64,000 nt of DNA from Aquilaria yunnanensis (GCA_039654915.1 CM077595.1:50685501-50749500); one strand, 5' to 3'; shown: positions 22,578-33,853, counted from the stretch's first letter. The notes: generated by a model not told the origin, from the letters alone. Program-made: numbers and translations.

Positions 22578-25500
22578 ATGGCACAAAACACATCGACACT
22601 TTCATTGCGATCGATCCTTGAGAAGGAAAAACTGAATGGGACCAACTTTCTCAAATGGTACCGAAACTTGAGGATAGTCCTCAAACAAGAGAGAAAGGCA
22701 TATGTCCTAGAGCAGCCCATTCCGAATGAGCCTGCTGCCACTGCTCCAAGAGCTGAAAGGGATGCTCACAAGAGGCATTCTGATGATGCTTTGGATGTTG
22801 CATGCCTCATGCTTATTACCATGGAATCTGAGCTTCAGAAGCAACATGAGAACATGGGGGCGTTCGATATGATCGAACATCTCAAAATGCTTTTCCAAGA
22901 GCAAGCTAGGCATGAGAGGTTTGAGACCTCTAAGGCATTGTTTCAGTGCAAGATGTCTGAGGGAAGTCCCGTGGGTCCTCATGTGCTCAAGATGATTGGG
23001 TACATTGAGAATCTTGAGAATTTGGGATTTGCTCTTCAGAAAGAGTTGGCTATCGATGTAGTCTTGCAATCGTTGCCTGAAAGCTACAGTCAGTTCGTCA
23101 TGAACTATAACATGAACGACCTAGACAAGTCCCTTCCTGAATTGCTCAACATGTTGAGAACTGCTGAGCAAAACCTTAAGAAGGCTAAGCCCATTTTGAT
23201 GGTTCAAAAGGGCAAGGGAAAGGGAAAAGCCAACAAGAAGAAGGATAAAGCTAATGGAAAGTCCAATGCTAGTTCTTCTTCAGCTGCACTGAAACCAAAG
23301 GGTGGTGTGGCAAAGGAAGGGGAGTGCTTCCATTGTAAGCAACCTGGACACTGGAAGCGCAACTGCAAGCTCTATCTTGAAGAACTTGCTAAGGAAAAGG
23401 GAAGTAAGACTTCCACTTCAGGTATTTTTGTTATAGAGGCTAACTTTTCTACTTCCTCATCTTGGGTATTGGATACTGGATGTGGATCTCACATTTGTGC
23501 AAATGTGCAGGATCTAAGTAGAAGTAGAAGATTGGCTCGAGGTGAAGTGGACCTACGTGTTGGAAATGGAGCAAGGGTTGCTGCCTTAGCCGTAGGGACT
23601 TATGTTCTCACTTTACCTAGTGGATTAGTTTTAGAATTAGACAACTGCTACTTTGTGCCTACTATTAGTAGAAATTTGATTTCTGTTTCTTGTTTGGACA
23701 AGAAAGGTTTTTCATTTATAATAAAGGACAAATGTTGTTCTATTTATTTGAATGAAATCTTTTATGGTAGTGCTCAACTTAGCAATGGGTTGTATGTTCT
23801 AGACCTTGAAGATCCAATCTATAATGTGAATACCAAGAAGGTCAGATTAAATGATTCAAACTTGACCTATCTCTGGCACTGTCGCTTGGGCCATATAAAT
23901 GAGACCCGCATATCCAAGCTCCATAAGGATGGACTCTTGGACTCATTTGATTTTGAATCATATGAGACATGTGAGTCATGTTTGTTGGGCAAGATGACCA
24001 AAGCCCCATTCACAGGGCAAAGTGAAAGGGCTAATGACTTACTAGGACTCATACATAGTGATGTATGTGGCCCTATGTCTACACAAGCTAGAGGAGGTTC
24101 CCAATACTTCATTACTTTCACTGATGACTTCAGCAGATATGGTTATGTGTATCTTATGAGACACAAGTCAGAATCCTTTGAAAAGTTCAAAGAATTCAAG
24201 AATGAAGTAGAGAATCAACTCGGGAAGAGTATCAAAGTGCTTCGATCAGATCGAGGTGGAGAGTACTTGGATCGAGAATTCCTTGACTATCTGAAGGAGT
24301 GTGGTATAGTATCACAACTCACTCCACCAGGTACACCTCAATGGAATGGTGTTTCTGAAAGGAGAAATCGAACTCTGTTAGACATGGTTCGCTCCATGAT
24401 GAGTCAAGCTGACCTTGCAAACTCCTTTTGGGGACATGCTCTAGAAACAGCCGCTTTTACACTAAACCGAGTTCCATCTAAATCGGTTCAAAAGACACCA
24501 TATGAGATATGGAGTGGGAGGCGTCCCAATTTGTCTTTTATGAAGATTTGGGGCTGTGATGTTTATGTAAAACGTCAATCCTTTAACAAACTAGGGCCCA
24601 AATCTCAAAAATGTCTTTTTGTTGGGTATCCCAAAGAAACAAAGGGTTACTATTTCTACAATCCCTCTGAGCAAAAAGTGTTTGTTGCTCGAACTGGTGT
24701 CTTTTTGGAGAAAGAGTTTATCTCTAAAGGAACTAGTGGGAGGAAAGTAGAACTTGAAGAAATTCAAGAACAACAAGAAGACATCGAACCTGAAATGGAA
24801 CCTGAACAGACACCACAAGATGTTGTGGTTCAAGAGTCTGTTCCTGTAGCACAAAGCCCACGTAGGACTGGTAGGATTCGGCGTGAGCCCGAGAGATATG
24901 GATTTCTCGTGACTCACACCGGTGATGTGATGCTCATGGATCAAGATGAGCCCACAACCTACCAACAAGCTATGTCGGGGCCTGACTCTGAGAAGTGGCT
25001 AATGGCCATGAAATCCGAGATGGAATCCATGTATGAAAACCAAGTATGGACTTTGGTTGACCCACCTGAAGGGGTAAAACCAATAGGGTGCAAATGGGTT
25101 TTCAAGAAGAAAACTGACATGGATGGTAATGTGATTACCTTTAAGGGAAGATTGGTTGCAAAAGGTTTCAAGCAAATTCATGGTATTGACTATGATGAAA
25201 CTTTTTCACCAGTTGCTATGCTTAAATCCATCCGAATTTTGTTTGCTATTGCTGCACACTATGATTATGAGATATGGCAAATGGATGTCAAAACTGCATT
25301 CCTAAATGGAAAGCTACTTGAGGATGTGTACATGACACAGCCTGAGGGTTTTGTCACTCCTGGGAATGCCAATAAAGTGTGCAAATTGCAAAGGTCCATT
25401 TATGGACTGAAGCAAGCTTCTCGAAGTTGGAATCTTCGTTTTGATGATGCAATCAAAGAGTTTGGTTTTATCAAAAATGAAGATGAACCTTGTGTCTACA

Positions 25501-26549
25501 AGAAGGTTAGTGGGAGCGCTATTGTCTTCTTGGTGTTGTATGTAGATGACATACTACTCATCGGGAATGACATTCCTGAGCTACAGTCTGTGAAGACTTG
25601 GCTAAGGAAATGTTTCTCTATGAAGGACTTGGGTGAAGCAGCCTATGTGTTAGGCATCAGGATCTATAGAGATAGATCTAGAAAGCTTCTTGGCCTAAGT
25701 CAAAGTACATATATTGACAAGGTGCTAAAGAGGTTTAGCATGCAAGATTCCAAGAAAGGATTCTTGCCCATGTCACATGGTATCACTCTTTCTAGATCTC
25801 AGTGTCCGAGTACAACCGAGGAGAGAGAGCGCATGAGTAAGATTCCATATGCCTCAGCAATTGGATCTATCATGTATGCCATGATATGTACTCGTCCCGA
25901 TGTCTCATATGCTTTGAGCATGACGAGTAGGTACCAATCGAACCCCGGTGAAAGTCACTGGACAGCTGTTAAGAACATCCTTAAGTACTTACGAAGGACT
26001 AAGGATGCATTCTTGGTCTTTGGAGGTGAAGATGAGCTCGTTGTAAGGGGTTACACCGATGCAAGCTTCCAATCCGATAAGGATGATTTTAGATCGCAAT
26101 CTGGTTATGTGTTTTGTATTGGTGGTGGTGCTGTAAGCTGGAAGAGTTCAAAGCAAGAGACAGTAGCTGACTCTACAACAGAATCTGAGTACATTGCCGC
26201 CTCTGATGCTGCGAAGGAGGCAGTTTGGATCAAGAAGTTCATCACTGAACTTGGAGTGGTTCCAAGCATTGTTGACCCGATAGAGCTCTATTGTGACAAC
26301 AATGGAGCAATCGCACAGGCTAAGGAACCTCGATCTCACCAGCGATCCAAACACATACTCCGATGCTATCATCTCATCAGGGAGATCATCGAGAGGGGTG
26401 ATGTAAGGATATGCAGGACTTCGACAGACAGCAACATTGCTGATCCACTGACAAAGCCCCTTACGCAGCAAAAGCATGATAGCCATTCTAGGTCCATCGG
26501 TATTAGATACATGGATGATTGGCTTTTAGTGCAAGTGGGAGATTGTTAG
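22578..26549 (+). CDS. A1 copia Gag-Pol polyprotein, intact (1323 aa)
   Basis: A single frame encodes every copia function. Gag (UBN2-like) covers residues 1-240; the knuckle CFHCKQPGHWKRNC is at 250-263 and the protease DTG at 299-301. The integrase zinc site is H434/H439/C465/C468, with catalytic D495, D558 and E594. In reverse transcriptase D903 (QMDVKTAFLNG) and YVDD (988-991) are intact. The RNase H acidic residues D1161, E1204 and D1240 are present. The start ATG has an ACCATGG context. The TAG stop overlaps the 3' LTR start. Compared with A2 it differs at five residues (S508, V578, A614, F669, C1263); at four of these A2 agrees with the old A' copy, so A1 carries the derived state. It is likely expressed from the LTR TATA, but expression is not shown. 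Confidence 0.97.
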   Translation: MAQNTSTLSLRSILEKEKLNGTNFLKWYRNLRIVLKQERKAYVLEQPIPNEPAATAPRAERDAHKRHSDDALDVACLMLITMESELQKQHENMGAFDMIEHLKMLFQEQARHERFETSKALFQCKMSEGSPVGPHVLKMIGYIENLENLGFALQKELAIDVVLQSLPESYSQFVMNYNMNDLDKSLPELLNMLRTAEQNLKKAKPILMVQKGKGKGKANKKKDKANGKSNASSSSAALKPKGGVAKEGECFHCKQPGHWKRNCKLYLEELAKEKGSKTSTSGIFVIEANFSTSSSWVLDTGCGSHICANVQDLSRSRRLARGEVDLRVGNGARVAALAVGTYVLTLPSGLVLELDNCYFVPTISRNLISVSCLDKKGFSFIIKDKCCSIYLNEIFYGSAQLSNGLYVLDLEDPIYNVNTKKVRLNDSNLTYLWHCRLGHINETRISKLHKDGLLDSFDFESYETCESCLLGKMTKAPFTGQSERANDLLGLIHSDVCGPMSTQARGGSQYFITFTDDFSRYGYVYLMRHKSESFEKFKEFKNEVENQLGKSIKVLRSDRGGEYLDREFLDYLKECGIVSQLTPPGTPQWNGVSERRNRTLLDMVRSMMSQADLANSFWGHALETAAFTLNRVPSKSVQKTPYEIWSGRRPNLSFMKIWGCDVYVKRQSFNKLGPKSQKCLFVGYPKETKGYYFYNPSEQKVFVARTGVFLEKEFISKGTSGRKVELEEIQEQQEDIEPEMEPEQTPQDVVVQESVPVAQSPRRTGRIRREPERYGFLVTHTGDVMLMDQDEPTTYQQAMSGPDSEKWLMAMKSEMESMYENQVWTLVDPPEGVKPIGCKWVFKKKTDMDGNVITFKGRLVAKGFKQIHGIDYDETFSPVAMLKSIRILFAIAAHYDYEIWQMDVKTAFLNGKLLEDVYMTQPEGFVTPGNANKVCKLQRSIYGLKQASRSWNLRFDDAIKEFGFIKNEDEPCVYKKVSGSAIVFLVLYVDDILLIGNDIPELQSVKTWLRKCFSMKDLGEAAYVLGIRIYRDRSRKLLGLSQSTYIDKVLKRFSMQDSKKGFLPMSHGITLSRSQCPSTTEERERMSKIPYASAIGSIMYAMICTRPDVSYALSMTSRYQSNPGESHWTAVKNILKYLRRTKDAFLVFGGEDELVVRGYTDASFQSDKDDFRSQSGYVFCIGGGAVSWKSSKQETVADSTTESEYIAASDAAKEAVWIKKFITELGVVPSIVDPIELYCDNNGAIAQAKEPRSHQRSKHILRCYHLIREIIERGDVRICRTSTDSNIADPLTKPLTQQKHDSHSRSIGIRYMDDWLLVQVGDC
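26533..26542 (+). other. A1 polypurine tract
   Basis: AAGTGGGAGA immediately before the 3' LTR; the same sequence is in A0 and A2 and, diverged, in A'. It lies within the last codons of pol. Confidence 0.9.
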
Positions 26550-27959
26550 TATTGTGCCCAAAAAGCCAATCATGAGATGATTGTATTTTTGCACATTGAG
26601 TCATGATATTTTATTGAGGCATTAATCCAGCAATTTTGTTTGTTGTTTTGTTTCTGCGTAACGTAATAAACATAATTGTAACCCTAGAATAATGATATTC
26701 TTAAATGTCCCTAGTCTAGTATTATTGTGGAGCGGGTTGCAATAATACATAATGACTAGCATATGTGGAGACTAATATGAGATATGTAGTCTACATATGG
26801 GTACAAGTTGGAGAACTTGTGTACTGGACCGACCCACCATGAGAACACTTCATGGATCGTTATATGAGTGTCATAAGTGATTCTCATAGTGATCATGGTA
26901 TATGTAGTCCTTCGACCTAAGATCATCAAGGTTCCCTACATGTGAGTCACATACTTTGATACTTTCCTTTGTTGCTCGTAACTGAGTGAACTTGAAGGAG
27001 GTCATTGGGTATGTCACATATCATGCGGAGGGATTTGTATGATCAAGATGGGATTTGTCCCTCCTATGTAACGGGAGTGATATCTTTGGGCCCCTTGATA
27101 GAGTGAGACTTAGAAAATGCATGGCCATGCTCCGATGAGTTGATATATGATATCAATGTCATCAGTTTAAGTTAGTCTACTCGGTAATCAAGAAACCAAA
27201 GATTGGGCTATACGAGAGTGACACATTCCATGTCTCGTGCTTAGTCTTGATATCTTGGACAAAGGGACAATGGCATATATCGGTGATGATCATAAAGGTT
27301 TAGTCGATTCACCGACAATCTTGTCACTTGGGTAGCAATGATGTGTTGCTAGACACCGCTCATTGCTTATGATTATAAATGTGATTTATGATCATTGCCA
27401 ACATGGCAAGAGCATATTGGGTCGCACACGTAGAGCTATTTGGATCATTAGAGTGCATGGGCTAATTATTTGGGTTATGGTTTCACTTTAATTTCGTATT
27501 AATAATGGGCCAAGGAGTTGAGCCATTATTAAGCCCGAAATTAAATCCTAATTGGATTAGGGCTTTGAAACCCATTAGGCCTGGAAGTTGAGTCTCACTA
27601 TAAATACAACTTTTAAGTGAGAAATTCGTAGGTCTCCTTGCCCTAGCCTCCCAAAAGGACAGCCACACTCTTCTCTTGCAATTCCTTGGAGGACGCAAGC
27701 TAGCACTGCGAGCGCAAGAGAAACGCATCTGCCGGGACGTGGTGGAAGCGTGGTGATCCCGAGAGGCTCGTGTGGATACCATAGAGAGCCTGAACACGTC
27801 AACTGTTCAGGTTTTGTGATTCGACTCTACAGTTGAGTGAGAGATCTCAACCGAAAATTAGGTATGAAATTTTCGAACACCCGGTTTACCCCGTTTCACT
27901 TGGATCCTGGAGGGTTTCGGTTAAATTCCGCTGCGCTGTTTGGCTCCCGAAACCCAACA
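26544..27959 (+). repeat. A1 3' LTR (1416 bp)
   Basis: Same length and, by eye, same sequence as the 5' LTR, including the A1-specific variants gagcatattgg and gccacactc. Confidence 0.96.
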
Positions 27960-30512
27960 AAACATGGAGGTGTATGTTGATGATATGATAGTCAAGAGCA
28001 AGCTGCCTGGCTACCACGTTGCAGATTTAGAGGAAACCTTCCAAAAGCACAGAGCCTTCGGGATCCGCCTTAATCCTGAAAAGTGCATCTTCGGGGTGAC
28101 CTCGGGAAAATTCCTTGGGTACATGGTATCTGAAAGAGGCATCGACGCTAACCCCGAGAAGATTAAGGCTCTGCTTGAGTTCCGAACTCCTGCCACAGTC
28201 AAAGATGTGCAGAGACTCACCGGAAGAATAACCTCTCTGAGCAGGTTTATTTCCAGGTACGGAGATAGGTGTAGACCTTTCTTCAAAGTCCTCACAAAGG
28301 CAACAAAAATGGAAGGCGACCTCGGAAGAAATGATCATCCTTGGGATGAAGATTGCCAAAAGGCCTGGGAAGAACTCAAAGTCTACCTGGCCAGCTTGCC
28401 GACTCTGCGACAACCTCGGGAGGGAGAGCCCCTCGTACTGTACCTCACCGTCACAGAAAAAGCTGTGAGCTCGGTGCTCGTGAAAGAAGAAGGGTCAAAG
28501 CAATGGCCGGTCTACTATGTCAGCAAGTCCCTGCATGGCGCCGAAGTCAGGTACCCTTTGCTTCAAAAAGCTATATATGCCTTGGTGCTTGCAGGGAGAA
28601 GGCTGCGACCATACTTTCAGGCTCACCCCATCATCGTCCGAAGTAGTCTGCCGCTACGGGATGTCATGAAGAGAGTTGATCATTCGGGAAGGCTCTCCAA
28701 GTGGTGCATAGAGCTGGGTGAACACGAAATCACGTATGAGCCTTGGAAGGCCATAAAAGCTCAAGCACTGGCAGATTTTATCGCCAAAATACCCACCACT
28801 GAGGAGAGCCACTCGGATCCAAAAGCGGGTGAGCCAGAATGGACCTTGCACGTAGACGGAGCCTCGGGGTCCGAACACCAGGGAGATGGAATAATCATCA
28901 GGGGCCCCGAAGGCCTGGAGGTACTGAAGGCTATCAAGTTCAGCTTCAACGTCACCAACAATGTAGCTGAGTATGAAGCCCTGATAGCGGGATTGCGCTT
29001 GGCCAGAAAGATTGGCGTGAGAAACTTAAAGGCTCACAGTGATTCCCAGCTGGTAGTTCGGCAGACGGCAGGAGATTATGGGGCGAAGGACCCAATCTTG
29101 GCAAAATATCATGAGCTAGTAGCAAAGCTCATCCAAGAGTTTGACGCCGTACGGATCGAAAATGTACCTCGGCGGAATAACACTGAGGCAGATTGCTTGG
29201 CGAAGTCAAAAACATATACCGAGGTGCTAGACCAACCGAGCATCTCGGTGATGAGCATGACGTCCTCGGGAACAGGGTGGAAAGAGCCAATAAAAAGATA
29301 CCTCGCAGAGAATTTGCTCCTCGAAGACCCCGGCGATGCTGCAAGACTGCGAAGGCGCGCCGAAAGATTCTTCCTGATTGGCGAAGAGTTATATCGGCAG
29401 GGATATGCGAATCCGCTGCAAAGATGTGTGGATGAAAAGGATACTGAAATGGTCCTTGAAGAAGTTCACGAAGGCATGTGTGGTTCACACATTGGAACTG
29501 ATGCCCTGGCAGCAGTGATACTCCGCCAAGGATACTTCTGGCCTACCCTGAGAGAGGACGCAAGACAGTTCGTCAGGAAATGTGGTAGCTGCCAGAGACA
29601 CGCGAAAATCCAGAGGACACCCTCGGAGATGGTAACTTCGGCAGACTATCTTTGGCCCTTCGCAGTCTGGGGTATAGACCTTATTGGGCCACTCCCCACA
29701 GCACCCGGAGGCGTGAAATTCTGCGTGGTAGCAGTGGACTATTTCTCAAAATGGGTGGAGGCAGAACCACTAGCAACTATCTCGGCAAAAGAAGTGCAGA
29801 AGTTCCTGTGGAAGAACATCATATACAGATTTGGCATACCGAGGGTACTAGTAGCTGATAATGGATCCCAGTTCACAGACAAAGGATTCCAAGAATTCAT
29901 CAGCGACCTCGGAATAAAAATGCACTTCGCCCCAGTAGCTCACCCCCAAAGCAACGGGCAGGTGGAAGTATCGAACAGGACCATAAAAGATGGCCTGAAA
30001 AAGAGACTAGGGGAAGCCAAGGGGAAATGGCCAGGAGAACTCCAAAGTGTATTATGGAGCTACCGAACGACGCCCCGAAGAGCCACAGGGGAGACTCCTT
30101 TCTCACTCGTCTTCGGAACAGAGGCCATTATCCCAATAGAGGTAGTTCAACCTTCAGTATGGGTGCAAGTATTTGATGAAGGTGGTAATGACCTCGGCCT
30201 GAGAACCAATCTCGATCTTGTGGCCGAACACAGAGAAATAGCCGAGCTGAGAAGAAAAGCTTTTCAACAAAGAGTAGCCGCGGCTGTAAACTTACGGGCC
30301 GGCCAAAAGAAATCAAGAAGGGAGACCTTGTTCTCCAAAAGGCCGACTTCGCACCCCGAAGGCCATCCCATGGCGTACTTCGCACAAACTGGGAAGGACC
30401 CTATCTGGTTCTCGCTGAAGTACGGAAAGGCGTGTACAAGCTTGGCGACGCCGAAGGCGTAGAATTGAAGAACATTTGGCACTCAGATGCCTTGAAAAAA
30501 TTCTACGCTTAA
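27960..30512 (+). pseudogene. C1 Gag-Pol, part 3: RT catalytic loop, two RNase H domains, integrase; 1-bp deletion near the end
   Basis: The frame resumes with YVDD (27973-27984). The first RNase H is degenerate: its LTVTEKAVSSVLV block lacks the usual first catalytic Asp. A second RNase H follows with HVDGASG, NVAEYEAL and AHSDSQLV, the dual arrangement described for the Tat group. Integrase has the zinc site (HIGTDA...CGSCQRH) and catalytic core (GIDLIGP, VADNGSQF, HPQSNGQVEVSNR). A 1-bp deletion near 30300 shifts the reading into a wrong tail; the original frame runs on to a TAA at 30510-30512, and one missing base makes the total from 15881 exactly 1790 codons. It is convergent with the antisense gene ending at 31171. 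Confidence 0.94.
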
Positions 30513-30609
30513 GATTGAGCGGAGGAGTTATGTTGTACAGAATGGCCTTGAGAAAAATTCTTAAGTGTACAGAAATTGTGCAAAACAGAATTCCGCAAAG
30601 ATGCTCGCC

Positions 30610-31050
30610 ATGATAAAGCATAGATATGACTTTCCGGAGTCCCTTGAGCCATCACGCTCAGGAAAGATGGAAAACAAAAATATCACAGAAGTACTCGCCA
30701 TAGCCAGCGCAGAGATAATTTTCCGAACTCCCTTGAGCGAACATGCTCGGGAAAATGGGAAGTGAAAAGTCAAGCGAAAGGTTTTCCGAAGTCCCTTGAG
30801 CAAACTTGCTCGGGACAACTGGAAAAACAAAAAATTTGACTGAAGGTTTTCCGAAGTCCCTTGAGCAATCATGTTCGGGGTAATTTGGAAATGCAAAAGC
30901 CTGCAAAAAGACTTAGTCAAATTTTTTCAAGCCTTCCAGAAAGTCTTTCGAGCAAGCGCACTTGGGACAAAAGAAGGTAAAAAAGTTTCTTTAATCGCAG
31001 GTTTTCCGAAGTCTCTTGAGCGAACGTGTTCGGGGCAATGGAAATGAAGA
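30610..31050. repeat. C1 minisatellite between pol and the antisense gene
   Basis: About six diverged units share the core TTCCGAAGTCCCTTGAGC followed by a TGCTCGGG-type partner, at roughly 65-bp spacing (near 30631, 30720, 30783, 30847, 30938 and 31002). The same core, reverse complemented, forms a tighter array in E (63321-63545). It occupies the shared 3' region of two convergent genes. Confidence 0.85.
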
Positions 31051-31170
31051 AACTTGCAAGAAAAGACTTAGCCAAAAAATCTTCATTAAGAGCAAAGCTG
31101 CTTTACAGTAAAGAACTGCCCGAAGAAGGAGTACAAAATAGAAGGGAAGGAAAAGGGGCCCTAAAATAGC

Positions 31171-33594
31171 CTAAGGGTTCGCGGCGTCCCGAGAGCCACT
31201 CGTTTGCCCGCCCTTTTCCACCACCTTCGGCGCTAGAATTGAAGGAGGAAGTTTCAGATGTTCGACCTTGGACCATTTCCACCGAGGTCCCCAAGGAATG
31301 TTTAGACCCTCTAGAAAAGAGAGGTCCAGATCTGGGAACCTCTGGAGAACTTGGTGCCGAGCAAGGCAGAAGCCGTCCTGGAACGGGACCTTGCTCATCT
31401 GATCAGACTTGTTCTTCTCAAGCTCGAGGTCGTCAAGCTCGTCCTTCAGGTCCGTGATCTCCTCTTCCAGCGCCTTTATCTGCTCCTCCCCCTTCGGCTC
31501 CTTCTTCAACGACTCGACCTCGGCCCGGAGAGCGTTATTCTCACTCGTCAACGACACTATACGGCTGTCAGGACCAGCCTTGTGTTGGAGAAGATCTTCG
31601 TTGGCGGCGAGTATCCCCTTTATTTGGTCACCGAGGTCAGCGATCTTCCTGGAGGAGTCCTTTTGAAGTTCTTCTTTTTCCTTCCGGAACTCCTCCCGAA
31701 GGGCAGCTACTTCTTTCTCAGTAGCCTCTTTCAGCTGCTGGTTTTTGGTGACCGACTCCGCGAGTGCGGTCCTCGTCTCATTCATGGTTTGAGTGGCCGA
31801 AGTTCAAAAAGCAACCTCCCTGGCCACCCGAACTCGGAGGAAGGCGGCGTACCCCATCAGCTGCAAAAAGATTAAACGCAAGGTCAGTAAGAGCCAAACA
31901 TTTAGGAAAAAATTGAAGGCAATGAGCTGTGAAGGATATACCTGAGCAGCGTGCTAGGTGATCTTTGCGGCGAGGGTGTTATCCCCCGGATGGGCCGCCG
32001 CTATAGCCTTGAAGGAGGCCTCGGTGAGCACCCCCCTCGTAATTTCCTTAGCCATTTGAGGAATGTCCTCGGAGTATATATTCATGTCCTTCGTGAACGT
32101 CCAGAAAGGCTCCTTGGGTATCTTCCCTTGCGGGATTTTGGCATCCCGAAGAGCTCGTTTCTGAGCATGTTCGGCCACCCAGCCAGGGGTAGTCAACTCC
32201 CCTGCATGGTAAGAATGAGAAGGAGATTAAAAGACAAAGAAGCCAATCCAGAAAAAACAAAGGAAGTACACTTTGTCTGGAAACAAACCTGGCGGAACCT
32301 CGACAACAACGTCCTCGGAGTCCTCGGCCTCCTCGGCCGAAATGCCCTTGCCCTTCCGCTTGCACTGCTCCTCGGCAGAAGGTACTTCTACCACTACATC
32401 AAGGAGGGCCTGTGACGCGGTAGGACTCTGAGGAGGGACGTCGGTTGAAGGGACCTCGAAAGCAGCAGCCTCAGGCTCCGGAATCTCGGCTGCCCCAGGC
32501 TCCTCGGCAGTCTCCTCGGGAATTTCCTCTAGAGGAGCCTGGGCAGCTCTCTTTGCCCATTTCCTCGAAGGCCCTGCGCCAGTAGACTTCCGCCTTCGGG
32601 AAGACGCTTTCTTCATCTGATCGCCCTTCTCCACCTGGCCGGTGAAAAGGGACTTGTAATAGGCGGCAGTCGCGTCGCCCATCTCTGAAAAAGGAGAGAA
32701 ACATCAGCGTAAGTCTGAGGAAAAAAGCAGTAAAGGAGTAGAAGATAACTCACTTTCGGCAAGCGCTTCGAAAGAAATTTCCTCCTTAAGAAGCTTGACC
32801 AACCAGGAATCCTTCCCGGCGATGGCAGGAGCTGGCATCTCGAGGTCAGTCTCGTGCTCCTTTACCACCTTTAGCTCCTGAAGGACCTCTTCGGTCATCA
32901 ACCTCCAGTTGATTGGAAAAGGGTAAAGGGCGCGCGGAATGACCTCGGGATCCCAGTCAGAGACAGCCCGAATGCGGGCGTCAAAATCCGCGAACAAGGG
33001 AGCTAACTCTGGGGTCAGCAGCATCCTCGGATCAGCAACGTCCACATCCAGTGTTCCCTGAGCCCATTTGGTCGGAACGTACGACCAGGCCTCGTCCATC
33101 TTCATGAAGAAAAACTTCTGTTGCCACCCCCGCCAGCTATCTTTAGTGGCGAAGGTGAACATGAATTTCTTGCTCCCGGATCCCCGAGGTAGCATGAAAT
33201 AGAAGCCACCCTTCGGGACCACAGAGAGCTTGTAATACTGCATAAAGATTCTGAAATTGGGTTCTATCCCTAAGACGCCACACATGCAGAGGTAGGAGTT
33301 AAAATAGCAGAACGAGTTCGGGGGAAGCTGGTTCACAGCAATGCCATGAAATTTGCAGAACTCGCACACCATTTTCGGGGGAGGATACCGAAGACCGGCC
33401 TTCAGTTGGGCTCGGAAGACGGTAACCTCCTTACTGTGGTTTGAAAAACCATAATGGCTAGAACGAGGCAGCCTAGTAATGGCGTAAGAGGGAAGGAAGA
33501 ATTTTTTCTTCCACCTCTCTAACTTTTCAGGGGTGGTGCAACAAGGATGGGCTAAAAGAGGCTGCCAGCTCTCAGGAATGGGCATTTTTGACAT
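31171..33594 (-). pseudogene. C1 antisense spliced gene: Transposase_28-like domain plus coiled coil, two nonsense codons
   Basis: Four exons on the strand opposite pol: 33594-32754, 32684-32289, 32201-31942 and 31860-31171, with GT-AG introns of 69, 87 and 81 bp in phases 1, 1 and 0. Together they give 729 codons including the stop. Exon 1 matches the putative gypsy-type transposon family (LKAGLRYPPPKMVCEFCKFHG, GVLGIEPNFRIFMQYYKL, FTFATKDSWRGWQ). Exon 2 is low-complexity and acidic, exon 3 has the EPFWTFTKDMN block, and exon 4 is a long coiled coil ending in the conserved FQDGFCLARHQVLQRFPDLD block. In-frame stops are TAG at 31956-31954 (exon 3; F has CAG here) and TGA at 31806-31804 (exon 4). 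The function of this family is unknown; it is not a demonstrated transposase. Confidence 0.9.
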
Positions 33595-33846
33595 GAAAAT
33601 GAGTTTGAAAATGGAAGAAAACAGTTTCCACAGAAAAACTCAAAAGAACACAGGGATCAAAGCACTCTGAAAAACAAAAACCCACCAAAAGATTTGCCAA
33701 AATCTGAGGACGCCGTCGTGAAATCTGGCTGGAAAAAAGCTCTGATTAAGGTAGCTCCGCCACAGAAAGCAAGAAAGTGCAAGAACAGGGCAAAGCAGAG
33801 AGAAGAGCAGAAGAGAAAGCAAAAGGAACTTACGATGGAGTGGGCT

Positions 33847-33853
33847 ATTTATA
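33847..33853 (-). promoter_or_regulatory. TATA box of the C1 antisense gene
   Basis: TATAAAT on the minus strand, about 255 bp upstream of the ATG. A block related to TTATGGCGA lies upstream at about 33873-33892. Confidence 0.7.

Larger units (their letters stand above)
19677..27959 (+). mobile_element. Copia element A1, complete (8283 bp), Angela/BARE-like
   Basis: It has two 1416-bp LTRs, an initiator-Met primer-binding site, a leader of about 1.5 kb, one full-length Gag-Pol frame and a polypurine tract. It is flanked by aaac on both sides (19673-19676 and 27960-27963), 4 bp rather than the 5 bp at the other copia insertions. The two LTRs share variants that differ from A2 (for example gacttagaaa against gacttggaaa), and I noticed no difference between them, so it is a recent insertion. 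The host is the C1 RT domain. Confidence 0.97.

Noticed and set aside
32704..33594. The antisense gene as a captured ordinary host gene
   Set aside because: It occurs at the same position in four different Tat elements and its exon 1 belongs to a family known only from gypsy-type elements, so it is an element gene here. A very old host origin is not excluded.
32704..33594. Calling the antisense product a transposase from its family name
   Set aside because: The family is named 'putative gypsy type transposon'. I see no catalytic triad of a DDE or other transposase, so the function is left unknown.
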